NCBI GenBank assembly: GCA_002308095.1
Contig: DBUV01000054.1
Location: forward strand, 1-23,124
Source: Acidimicrobiia bacterium UBA1281
Lineage (GTDB): Bacteria > Actinomycetota > Acidimicrobiia > Actinomarinales > Actinomarinaceae
Reading direction: 5' to 3'
DNA: 23,124 bases
Shown: piece after piece, positions 15,631 through 22,957 of the stretch
How the letters are laid out: each line of letters begins with the position of its first letter
Numbering within the stretch: position 1 is the first letter of the stretch
Position numbers and translations under genes: made by a program
Notes under the pieces: generated by a model
Seen by the model: only the letters and a program-made list of their open reading frames with translations
The model's database searches: none
Told to the model about the DNA's origin: nothing

Positions 15631-16554
15631 ATGGATATTTTAGTTATTCTTTTGGGCCTCGCGGCTGGGTTCATTCTTTTGGTTAAGGGTGCTGATGTTA
15701 TGGTCAAATCTGCTGTTCAAATTGCACTAAAGTTAAAAATACCTCCATCAATTATTGGAGCTACGTTTATTGGTTTTGGAACCTCAGCTCCAGAATTATT
15801 TGCGAGCACAGGTGCTGCATTAAATGGAAATTTATCTTTAGGAATAGGCAACATAATTGGTTCAAATATTGCAAACTCATTACTTGTGGTTGCTGTGTTG
15901 TATTTGTTTATTGATACTTCATACAATAAAAAAATAGATCTTAACCCAACATCTGCCTTGTGGATGATGGTTGTGACAACAGTTTTTGTATCCAGCTATA
16001 TTTTGATTAATGAATTTCCTTTTATATTAGGCATCACTCTATTAATACTTGTTGTAGCAATCACATATAAATTAGTAAATGAAGAAGCTATTGAGGATGA
16101 AGAGTTTATGGAAGAAACAATAACAAATGTATGGCCAAAAGCTGCATTATCTTTAGGTGCAACAATCTTTGGGAGCTCACTAGTAGTAAATAATGCAATA
16201 GATTTAGCTGAATTATTTGGAATATCATCTTTAATAATTGGAGTTACAGTGGTTGCGCTTGGAACAAGTCTTCCAGAAGTAGCTGGAACTATTGCTGCCG
16301 CTAGATTGAAAAAACCAGATATAGTTTTTGGAAATATTTTTGGTTCAAATCTTTTTAATATTGGTCTTGTAGGTGGTGCTTCTATTGTTATCCAACCAGG
16401 AAATATTGAATCAGATGTTTTAATTCAGATGTTTATGATGTACTTTGTCTCTTTAATGGTGATAATCTTTTCAAGGAGCACAGTAAAAAGAAGTTCCCTT
16501 GTAGGTTTCTCAATGCTGGGTGCGTATTCGTTATTTATATTTAGCTTGTTTTAA
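15631..16554 (+). CDS. Calcium/sodium antiporter family (CaCA, YrbG-like)
   Basis: Inner-membrane cation antiporter of the Na+/Ca2+ exchanger superfamily. The 307 residues form about ten membrane helices in two inverted halves, each with the alpha-repeat signature: GATFIGFGTSAPELF with Glu55, and GVTVVALGTSLPEVAG with Glu216. Each is followed by a G-N-I-x-G-S-N motif (GNIIGSNIANSLL and GNIFGSNLFNIGLVGG). An acidic loop (about 150-165) separates the halves. Length and layout match E. coli YrbG (325). It ends the plus-strand hflX run, and its tail overlaps the convergent lgt-family gene by 14 bases. Ion specificity is not determined by the sequence alone. Confidence 0.9.
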   Translation: MDILVILLGLAAGFILLVKGADVMVKSAVQIALKLKIPPSIIGATFIGFGTSAPELFASTGAALNGNLSLGIGNIIGSNIANSLLVVAVLYLFIDTSYNKKIDLNPTSALWMMVVTTVFVSSYILINEFPFILGITLLILVVAITYKLVNEEAIEDEEFMEETITNVWPKAALSLGATIFGSSLVVNNAIDLAELFGISSLIIGVTVVALGTSLPEVAGTIAAARLKKPDIVFGNIFGSNLFNIGLVGGASIVIQPGNIESDVLIQMFMMYFVSLMVIIFSRSTVKRSSLVGFSMLGAYSLFIFSLF

Positions 16555-17371
16555 TATTCTTAAATCGTAAAAAGACCAGCAGTCCAATGCTTGCAAGGGT
16601 TGCACCACCAATCTGATTCCAAGTAAATATGCCGATAGTTGCATCACCCATGCCAAACCTGAGTGTGTCTAGTATCATTCTTTGAACACCATACCAGATT
16701 GCCCATAGACCAATCCAAGAACCACTCCCAAAATTTAGATTCTTTTGTAAGTATCTAAATACAAAAAAGAAAAGAGTTGCAAGAATAAGGTCGTACATTG
16801 CAACATGGTGATAGGTTCCGCAAGTAATCTCGGGAGCAAAGCATTCAAGTGCATTGTGTTGCGGAGCTACATCATACCCAGGCTTGATTTCGTAACCAAA
16901 CATAAAATCAGTTGCTCTTCCTAAATGTTCAACAATTGCTAGGTCCCCTATTCTTCCAATAGCAATACCCATAATTAATCCTGGGGCAGCATAATCACTA
17001 TAAGTTTGAAAGTTTGCTTTACCTACTGTTACAATCCTCAAATATGCTGCGATAATACCTCCTGACATACCACCCATAATTGAATAACTACCTGCTACTG
17101 AAAATACATCATCTAATCCATAGCCTGGATCTCCTATGTGAGCAGGTATTGTAAAAAATCTCGCACCAATTATTGCACCAAAAATTGCCCAGGTAAAAGC
17201 ATCTGAAAATAGCTGGTCATCATTTCCATCTTTCACACATAACTTAATCGCGTAAGTTGATCCAAAATAAAAACCGACTGCAGCAAATACTCCATGTAAA
17301 GAAAAGGCAACAGGTCCAATTTGTGTAATTGGTATAGGCGGATAGGTTATCGAAAAAAGAAATTCATTCAT
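16541..17371 (-). CDS. lgt: Prolipoprotein diacylglyceryl transferase family protein (Lgt-like)
   Basis: Lgt attaches diacylglycerol from phosphatidylglycerol to the lipobox Cys of lipoproteins. This 276-residue protein has about seven membrane helices and Lgt landmarks: FSLHGVFAAVG at 23-33, GARFFTI, DYAAPGLIMGIAIGRIGD with Arg140, EHLGR at 148-152, HHVAMYDLI, and WAIWYGVQRMILDTLRFG near the C-terminus. Compared with E. coli Lgt the key loop has Asp143 where Asn146 is usual, Tyr26 is His26, and the region of His103 (SIMGGMSGG, 97-105) has no His. The chosen ATG at 17371 overlaps the ctaB stop by four bases, with GAGGGGA 8 bases upstream. An upstream in-frame GTG at 17395 lies within ctaB and is less likely. 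The adjacent CtaC carries a lipobox, a natural substrate. Confidence 0.85.
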   Translation of the reverse strand: MNEFLFSITYPPIPITQIGPVAFSLHGVFAAVGFYFGSTYAIKLCVKDGNDDQLFSDAFTWAIFGAIIGARFFTIPAHIGDPGYGLDDVFSVAGSYSIMGGMSGGIIAAYLRIVTVGKANFQTYSDYAAPGLIMGIAIGRIGDLAIVEHLGRATDFMFGYEIKPGYDVAPQHNALECFAPEITCGTYHHVAMYDLILATLFFFVFRYLQKNLNFGSGSWIGLWAIWYGVQRMILDTLRFGMGDATIGIFTWNQIGGATLASIGLLVFLRFKNIKTS

Positions 17372-18261
17372 ACAGCTATTCCCCTCAATGTCCACATTAT
17401 GTCTGCAACTATTCCTAAAAATATAACAGCTAAATAAGTGTTTGAAAAGACAAAGTATTTGATCGGCTTTATATTTTTTTTATACAGGTTAAAAGATTTA
17501 AGCATTAGATTTGATCCTAAAAAAATGGAAATTAGTAAATAAACAATACCTAATTGAAGCACTGGAGCAACAGCTAATGAAATCAACACCGTTGCACAAG
17601 AATAAATTGCTATATATATTGTAGATCTTTCGTATGATTCCTGAGTTGGTAGCATTGGAAAATCTGCATGTTTATAATCTTCCTTGTTTTCAATTGAGAG
17701 AGCCCAAAAATGTGCCGGAGTCCACATAAATACTAATAAAAACAATAGCCAGGCCCCGATATCAAGAGTGCTACCTGTCGCAGTCCAGCCAATTAATACC
17801 GGAGCTGCTCCTGCAGCTCCACCAATTACAATGTTTTGATTTGTTCTTGGCTTAAGAATTAATGTATAGATGAAAATGTAGAATTGATTTGCTATAAGCC
17901 CTATATATGCTGCTGTTGGAGTTGTTAGTAAATATAAAGTTGCAAAACCAATAATCCCGGTAATTATTGAAAATCCTATACCAGTAGATTTAGTGAGCTC
18001 TCCTGTCACGAGTGGTCTATCTGCAGTTCTCTGCATTAACTTGTCTCTTTCAATTTCAAAAACCTGGTTCATGACATTTGCACTAACAGCTAACAACGTT
18101 CCACCAACTAGCGTAGATAATACAAGCGTCAGTGGGGGCATTGAGTAAAGAGAGACTATCATGCTTGGTATTGTTGTGACTAACAAGAGTTCCACAACCC
18201 GCAGTTTTGAGAGTTTTACAAATTTTTTTACCAAAGAAATTTTTTTTGATAACATTAACAC
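17368..18261 (-). CDS. ctaB: Protoheme IX farnesyltransferase (heme O synthase)
   Basis: UbiA-type membrane prenyltransferase that adds a farnesyl group to heme B, giving heme O for CtaA. The 297 residues contain about nine hydrophobic helices. The first acidic motif region is ANVMNQVFEIERDKLMQRT, followed by ADRPLVTG; it departs from the common DxDID spelling. RTNQNIVIGGAAGAAPVLIG, FMWTPAHFWALS and ENKEDYKHADFPMLP follow. The start is GTG 18261 or ATG 18255, neither with a Shine-Dalgarno. It is divergent from ctaC across about 58 bases and coupled to the lgt-family gene downstream by an ATGA overlap. Function is firmly supported by the family motifs and the oxidase cluster beside it. Confidence 0.94.
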   Translation of the reverse strand: MLMLSKKISLVKKFVKLSKLRVVELLLVTTIPSMIVSLYSMPPLTLVLSTLVGGTLLAVSANVMNQVFEIERDKLMQRTADRPLVTGELTKSTGIGFSIITGIIGFATLYLLTTPTAAYIGLIANQFYIFIYTLILKPRTNQNIVIGGAAGAAPVLIGWTATGSTLDIGAWLLFLLVFMWTPAHFWALSIENKEDYKHADFPMLPTQESYERSTIYIAIYSCATVLISLAVAPVLQLGIVYLLISIFLGSNLMLKSFNLYKKNIKPIKYFVFSNTYLAVIFLGIVADIMWTLRGIAV

Positions 18262-18278
18262 ATACTACTTATGATTAC

Positions 18279-18290
18279 ACTATATATAGT
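18279..18290. promoter_or_regulatory. Palindromic -10 core of the divergent ctaB / ctaC promoters
   Basis: ACTATATATAGT is a perfect 12-base palindrome. On the plus strand it gives TATAGT (18285-18290) for ctaC, and on the minus strand TATAGT (18284-18279) for ctaB, so one site can serve as -10 in both directions. Neither side has a clear -35. Confidence 0.4.
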
Positions 18291-18299
18291 TTGAACGCT

Positions 18300-18311
18300 A
18301 TCCTTAAGGAT
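18300..18311. repeat. 12-base palindrome containing the ctaC Shine-Dalgarno
   Basis: ATCCTTAAGGAT is a perfect palindrome that holds the AAGGA Shine-Dalgarno (18306-18310), nine bases before the ctaC ATG. Its centre is 21 bases from the centre of the promoter palindrome. It may be an operator, or may simply result from the ribosome binding site. Confidence 0.4.
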
Positions 18312-18319
18312 TGTTTGAG

Positions 18320-19327
18320 ATGAAATTGTTTAAAAGTAAAAAAATTTTTTTGTTAGGATTTATTTTCATAGCTTCTTGTATAGAAGATGCTCCCCTTGAC
18401 TCGTTAAGTCCCGCAGGCCCTTATGCAAGAAGTATTGATGAACTTTTTTGGCTTACATTTTGGATTGCTGTAGGTGTCTTTGTAATTGTTCAAGGTGCAC
18501 TTCTATTTTCAGTGTTTTATTTTAAGGAGAGGGAATCTAGCCCAGACCCAAAGCAAATTCATGGAAATAACTTCTTGGAAATTCTTTGGACGATTATTCC
18601 TGTATTAATTTTGGCAGCAATTGCTGTACCTACTGTAAAAACAATATTTGATCTTGCTCGTGAGCCAGAGGATGCACTTAAAATTGAGGTAATTGGTCAC
18701 CAGTGGTGGTTTGAATACAAATACCCAGATTTTGGAATAACTACTGCGAATGTTTTAGTAATACCTGAAGACCAACCCGTCAGACTCGAAATGTGGTCAA
18801 ATGACGTTTTACATAACTATTGGGTCCCTAAACTAAACGGAAAAAGATACCTAGTTCCAGGACAAACAACGTATCTTAATCTTCAAGCTGATTCTCCCGA
18901 AGAATTCTGGGCTCAATGCGGTGAGTATTGTGGATTAAGTCATTCAAAAATGAGAGGAAGGGTTATTTCTATGACTGAAAGTGATTTTGCTGCCTGGGTA
19001 GCAAATGAACAATCTTATGCAGAAAAAGAATTGCCTGAATCTTCCTTAGCTGCTGAAGGTCAACTTGTTTATCTAAATGCAGGCTGTACGCAGTGCCATG
19101 TTATTGATGGGGTGTGGGATGTACAAGGTGATAGAATCGCTCCTAATCTTACACATTTTGCAAATAGAAGTGTCTTTGCTGGTGCAGCCTTGAAAAATAA
19201 TCCTGAAAATCTAACAAAGTGGCTTGCAAATCCTGCTGAAATAAAACCTGGTACTTTCATGCCTAATCTAGAATTAACTGAGAAAGAAATAAACGCATTA
19301 ATTGCTTATTTAGGAACACTTAAATGA
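18320..19327 (+). CDS. ctaC: Cytochrome c oxidase subunit II, caa3 type, with fused cytochrome c
   Basis: Electron-entry subunit of the terminal oxidase. From ATG 18320 (335 residues) it has a lipoprotein signal peptide with lipobox IASC ending at Cys20. Two membrane helices follow (about 45-70 and 90-110), then a cupredoxin domain. Its CuA site is CGEYCGLSHSKM with Cys200, Cys204, His208 and Met211, plus the His in VLHNYWVP. A C-terminal cytochrome c domain has CTQCH (Cys256, Cys259, His260) and likely axial Met314 in GTFMPNL. An in-frame TTG at 18311 exists but sits on the Shine-Dalgarno AAGGA, so ATG is preferred. Its stop overlaps ctaD by four bases. The lipobox suggests a dependence on Lgt. 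Confidence 0.96.
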   Translation: MKLFKSKKIFLLGFIFIASCIEDAPLDSLSPAGPYARSIDELFWLTFWIAVGVFVIVQGALLFSVFYFKERESSPDPKQIHGNNFLEILWTIIPVLILAAIAVPTVKTIFDLAREPEDALKIEVIGHQWWFEYKYPDFGITTANVLVIPEDQPVRLEMWSNDVLHNYWVPKLNGKRYLVPGQTTYLNLQADSPEEFWAQCGEYCGLSHSKMRGRVISMTESDFAAWVANEQSYAEKELPESSLAAEGQLVYLNAGCTQCHVIDGVWDVQGDRIAPNLTHFANRSVFAGAALKNNPENLTKWLANPAEIKPGTFMPNLELTEKEINALIAYLGTLK

Positions 19328-21285
19328 CAAAAATTATTGAACCAAAAAAACAATCTAACATATTTAAAAGACCCTCTTCAGAAACAGGAATATGGAGCTG
19401 GATAACAACCGTTGACCACAAAAAAATAGGAATAATGTATGGATATGCTGCATTCTTCTTTTTACTTATCGGAGGCATTGAAGCCCTCTTGTTGAGAATC
19501 CAATTAGCTTCTCCAGACAATAACTTTTTAAGTGCTGCTGAGTACAACGCTATGTTTACTATGCATGGTACCACGATGATCTTTCTGGCAATTATGCCCA
19601 TCAGTGCTGCTTTTTTTAATTATTTGTTACCTCTGCAAATAGGTGCAAGAGATGTTGCCTTTCCAAGGCTAAATGCTCTTTCTTTTTGGATTTTTATCTT
19701 TGGAGGAGTTTTTCTATATTCAACTTTCTTATTTGGTACAGCAGGAGCACCTCAAGGTGGTTATTTGGCAGAAGAAGTTAGTAGATTAGGTTCTGCTCCC
19801 AATGGTGGCTGGTTTGGGTATCAACCCAATGCTGGTTTTAAATACTCACCTGGTACAGCTATGGATTATTGGGCTATAGGTCTACAAATTCTTGGTATTG
19901 CTTCTTTAGTCTCAGCATTTAATTTCATAACAACAATTCTGAACATGAGAACTAAAGGTATGAGACTAATGAGAATGCCCGTATTCACCTGGATGACATT
20001 TGCAGTTTCATTTTTACTTGCATTCTCATTACCAATAATTGCTATAGCACTCTTTTATGTAACATTTGATAGACAATTTGGAACAACTTTCTTTTTGACC
20101 GAAGGTGGAGGTGACCCAATATTATGGCAACATCTATTTTGGTTATTTGGTCACCCTGAAGTATACATATTAATACTTCCTGCCTTTGGAATTGTCTCTG
20201 AGGTCTTACCTACTTTCTCTAGAAAGCCTCTTTTCGGCTATCCAGCAATAGTGTTTGCAGGGTTCGGTATAGCATTTATTGGTTTTGGAGTGTGGGCACA
20301 TCACATGTTTGCATCAGCAATAAGTCCTGTAGCCCAAGCAGGTTTTGGGTTATCAACAATGGTTATAGCTGTGCCAACTGGTGTAAAGATATTTAATTGG
20401 CTTGGAACAATTTGGGGAGGTAAGTTAAAACTTAATACACCGATGCTATTTTCTCTAGGATTTATTGGTATGTTTGTTATTGGTGGACTCAGTGGAGTAA
20501 CACATTCGATTGTCCCAGCAGATACCCAGCAAACCGATACATATTATGTTGTTGCACATTTTCACTATGTTCTTTTTGGAGGTGCTATGTTTGGCATTTT
20601 CTCAGGTCTCTATTACTGGTTCCCGAAAGTATGGGGAAAAATGTATAACGAAGCTTTAGGAAAAATACATTTTTGGCTCATGATAATTGGTTTTAACCTC
20701 ACTTTTGGACCGATGCATTGGTTAGGACTACAAGGCCAGGTTCGAAGAACTTGGGTGTACGCAGAAGAGACTAATTTAGGATTTTGGAACTTAATCGTTT
20801 CTATAGGAGCATTCATCATTGCTCTTTCCATATTGGTCTTTATGGCTAACTGGATATATTCAAAGAGAAAAGGCCCAGAAGCTGGATTTGATCCATGGGA
20901 TGCGCGAACAATTGAATGGAGTATTCCTTCACCAACACCAGTATGGAACTTTTCGAAGGCACCGGAAGTAAAGTCTCTTGATGATTTTTGGCATATGAAA
21001 TATGATGAGGATGAGGATGGCAGACCTGTTAGGAAAGAAGGAGCAGATGCATTATTAGCAGAACTCGAGGAAGAAGGGTTAAACCCGTCAGAAGAGATTG
21101 TCCTTCCAAATCCATCATATTTTCCAATAATCTTGGCATCTGGACTTCCGTTCCTGGGCTACGCTGTAATTTATAAAATGCTTCCTTTAGCAATCCTTGG
21201 TACTTTGCTAATCCTTATCGGTAGCTTTGGATGGGGAACGGAGCCTTTAGAGGAAGAATTTATGGAAGATCTAGAAAATGAGTGA
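19324..21285 (+). CDS. ctaD: Cytochrome c oxidase subunit I with C-terminal extension
   Basis: Catalytic, proton-pumping subunit that reduces O2 to water at the heme a3-CuB site. The 653 residues include heme a ligand His81 (MHGTT) and the D-channel region IGARDVAFPRLNALSFW. CuB His277, Glu279 and cross-link Tyr281 lie in GHPEVY, and CuB His326-His327 in WAHHMF. K-channel Thr352 and Lys355 lie in VPTGVKIFNW, and heme ligands His412 and His414 in AHFHY. The Glu in HPEVY marks the A1 type. After helix 12 comes about 100 extra residues: a charged linker and two further membrane helices (about 600-640). Start ATG overlaps the ctaC stop (ATGA), and its end overlaps ctaE by 8 bases. Confidence 0.97.
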   Translation: MTKIIEPKKQSNIFKRPSSETGIWSWITTVDHKKIGIMYGYAAFFFLLIGGIEALLLRIQLASPDNNFLSAAEYNAMFTMHGTTMIFLAIMPISAAFFNYLLPLQIGARDVAFPRLNALSFWIFIFGGVFLYSTFLFGTAGAPQGGYLAEEVSRLGSAPNGGWFGYQPNAGFKYSPGTAMDYWAIGLQILGIASLVSAFNFITTILNMRTKGMRLMRMPVFTWMTFAVSFLLAFSLPIIAIALFYVTFDRQFGTTFFLTEGGGDPILWQHLFWLFGHPEVYILILPAFGIVSEVLPTFSRKPLFGYPAIVFAGFGIAFIGFGVWAHHMFASAISPVAQAGFGLSTMVIAVPTGVKIFNWLGTIWGGKLKLNTPMLFSLGFIGMFVIGGLSGVTHSIVPADTQQTDTYYVVAHFHYVLFGGAMFGIFSGLYYWFPKVWGKMYNEALGKIHFWLMIIGFNLTFGPMHWLGLQGQVRRTWVYAEETNLGFWNLIVSIGAFIIALSILVFMANWIYSKRKGPEAGFDPWDARTIEWSIPSPTPVWNFSKAPEVKSLDDFWHMKYDEDEDGRPVRKEGADALLAELEEEGLNPSEEIVLPNPSYFPIILASGLPFLGYAVIYKMLPLAILGTLLILIGSFGWGTEPLEEEFMEDLENE

Positions 21286-21862
21286 CTCTCACTCATATCC
21301 TCATGAACCTACGGGCGTTGAAACTAGAAAACTAGGATTCTGGATATTTTTATCTACTGAAATACTTTTCTTTGGGACCTTAATAACTACATTTATGATC
21401 TTCAAGGGAAGAGATTTTCCTGGAATTAAACTTACAGATGTTTACGACATACCATTCACTTCTGTAAGTTCATTTGTCTTATTAATGAGCTCATTAACTA
21501 TGGTTCTTGCTCACAATGCATTAGAAAACAATGATCAAGAAAAAACTAGGGTTTGGTTACTATCTACTGCCATGTTGGGTGCAGTTTTTCTTGCAGGTCA
21601 AATTTATGAATTTACTGAATTTTATCATAAGGGATTTGAGCTATCTTCAAATATTTTTAGTTCTACATTTTATGTTTTGACTGGATTTCATGGGTTGCAC
21701 GTATTTATTGGCGTTGTTCTGCTTTTAGCTCTTTGGGGTATTGGCCAAAGACAAAAAGGACTCTCATTAGATGGTGGAATGAACTTGGAATTTGTCGCCT
21801 TATATTGGCACTTCGTAGATATTGTTTGGATTGTCCTTTTCACAGTGGTTTACCTAATCTGA
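21278..21862 (+). CDS. ctaE: Cytochrome c oxidase subunit III
   Basis: Core accessory subunit of the oxidase that stabilises subunit I and proton uptake. The 194 residues form about five membrane helices, the short bacterial caa3/bo3-like form that lacks the first two helices of mitochondrial subunit III. Recognisable segments are KLGFWIFLSTEILFFGTLIT, the acidic QIYEFTEF turn, STFYVLTGFHGLHVFIGVVL and the final ALYWHFVDIVWIVLFTVVYL. The ATG lies inside the end of ctaD. The stop shares one base with the ctaF start (TGATG). Confidence 0.95.
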   Translation: MSDSHSYPHEPTGVETRKLGFWIFLSTEILFFGTLITTFMIFKGRDFPGIKLTDVYDIPFTSVSSFVLLMSSLTMVLAHNALENNDQEKTRVWLLSTAMLGAVFLAGQIYEFTEFYHKGFELSSNIFSSTFYVLTGFHGLHVFIGVVLLLALWGIGQRQKGLSLDGGMNLEFVALYWHFVDIVWIVLFTVVYLI

Positions 21863-22161
21863 TGTCAGTTGATCACAAACCGCACCCAAAGCCTGCTCAA
21901 TATGTTCAGATAGCATTAGTCCTAGGTGTTCTTACTGCAATTGAAGTTGCTTTATACTACACCGAAGACTTTGTTGGAGTGTTTACTGACCCTCTCTTGA
22001 TAATTTTAGCTGTTGGTAAGTTTGTAATTGTTGTTGGTTGGTTTATGCACTTGAGGTTTGAAAACTCTCTGATAAACAAATTTTTTACTGGTGGAATGAT
22101 TTTAGCACTCATCTTATTTGCAATTGTTATGTTCGAAAGAGCTGCTGCAAACTTTATTTGA
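21862..22161 (+). CDS. ctaF: Cytochrome c oxidase subunit IV (CtaF, COX4-pro type)
   Basis: Small membrane subunit of prokaryotic caa3/bo3 oxidases that aids assembly and stability. The 99 residues begin with a short polar segment (MSVDHKPHPKPAQYV) and form three membrane helices. The middle one reads LAVGKFVIVVGWFMHLRFE, the typical subunit IV signature with VGWFMHL. I chose ATG 21862 because it overlaps the ctaE stop by one base (TGATG). A longer upstream reading of the same frame runs inside ctaE and adds a non-homologous Arg/Trp-rich stretch. The stop again shares one base with the next gene. Confidence 0.92.
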   Translation: MSVDHKPHPKPAQYVQIALVLGVLTAIEVALYYTEDFVGVFTDPLLIILAVGKFVIVVGWFMHLRFENSLINKFFTGGMILALILFAIVMFERAAANFI

Positions 22162-22940
22162 TGAGTAATTTAGTTTGGCACCCACACTATGACGTCTGGG
22201 CACTGATAGTTTCACTTATAGTTTTCTTTGAATACTCCACTGACAATTCTGATATTAAAAAAAATAAAAGAAGATCATGGTATTCGGGATTATTCTTCCT
22301 CTGGCTATTCACAGATTGGCCAATTCATGATATTGGTGAAAAATATTTATTCTCCGTACACTCAGCAGAACACTTAGTACTAGCACTAGTTGCTCCCCCC
22401 CTGCTGCTAAATGGCTTGAATAGTGCACAAAAAAAATTAATTTCTGTGAAACCTTTAATTTCACTTTTGCAAGTAACAACTAAACCCGTGGTTGCATTTT
22501 TTCTTTTTAATTTTGTTATGGTTGGCATGCACTGGACTAATGTAATTAATTTAATGGTTACTAATACTCTCTTTCATTTCCTTATCCATGGAGTAATGCT
22601 TTTAGTTTCTTTGAATATGTGGATTCCCGTAATAGGACTAACCAAAGATATCAAACAACTAAGTGCTCCCGGTAAGATAGCCTATCTTTTTCTTCAGTCT
22701 TTGTTACCTACGATTCCGGCAAGCTTCCTAGCATTTGGAACGGAGCCATTGTATTCCGCATATCTTGAGGTTGAAAATATTTTTAATGTATCGGTTATTA
22801 ATGATCAAACTATGGCTGGACTTGTCCTGAAATTGGGTGGTGGTTTAATTCTGTGGATATTTATTTTAATAACTTGGATGAGTTGGTATAAAACTGAAAA
22901 AACCTTCGATGATGTAGTTAGAACTTCAACTAACGACTAA
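22161..22940 (+). CDS. ctaG: Cytochrome c oxidase assembly protein, caa3 CtaG family
   Basis: Membrane protein of the Caa3_CtaG family (as in Bacillus CtaG), needed for assembly of active caa3 oxidase and thought to help copper insertion. From ATG 22161 the 259 residues give about seven membrane helices. Characteristic pieces are LFTDWPIHDIGEKYLFSVHS, AEHLVLALVAPPLLLNG, VGMHWTNVINLMVTN with FHFLIHGVMLLVSLNMW, and the C-terminal MAGLVLKLGGGLILWIFILI. Conserved His residues (DWPIHD, SVHSAEH, LIHG) are candidate metal ligands. The ATG shares one base with the ctaF stop. It is distinct from the mitochondrial Cox11-type protein that is also called CtaG. Confidence 0.9.
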   Translation: MSNLVWHPHYDVWALIVSLIVFFEYSTDNSDIKKNKRRSWYSGLFFLWLFTDWPIHDIGEKYLFSVHSAEHLVLALVAPPLLLNGLNSAQKKLISVKPLISLLQVTTKPVVAFFLFNFVMVGMHWTNVINLMVTNTLFHFLIHGVMLLVSLNMWIPVIGLTKDIKQLSAPGKIAYLFLQSLLPTIPASFLAFGTEPLYSAYLEVENIFNVSVINDQTMAGLVLKLGGGLILWIFILITWMSWYKTEKTFDDVVRTSTND

Positions 22941-22957
22941 AATTTAATAAGAATATT

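Noticed and set aside
17372..17395. GTG start for the lgt-family gene at 17395
   Set aside because: ATG 17371 has a good Shine-Dalgarno and the ATGA overlap; the upstream residues are coding sequence of ctaB in another frame.
18311..18319. TTG start for ctaC at 18311
   Set aside because: It directly follows the AAGGA ribosome site, too close to be used; ATG 18320 has proper spacing and gives a normal lipoprotein signal peptide.
21733..21861. Longer reading of ctaF starting inside ctaE
   Set aside because: The extra segment lies in another frame of ctaE and is Arg/Trp-rich and unlike subunit IV. ATG 21862 overlaps the ctaE stop in the normal way.
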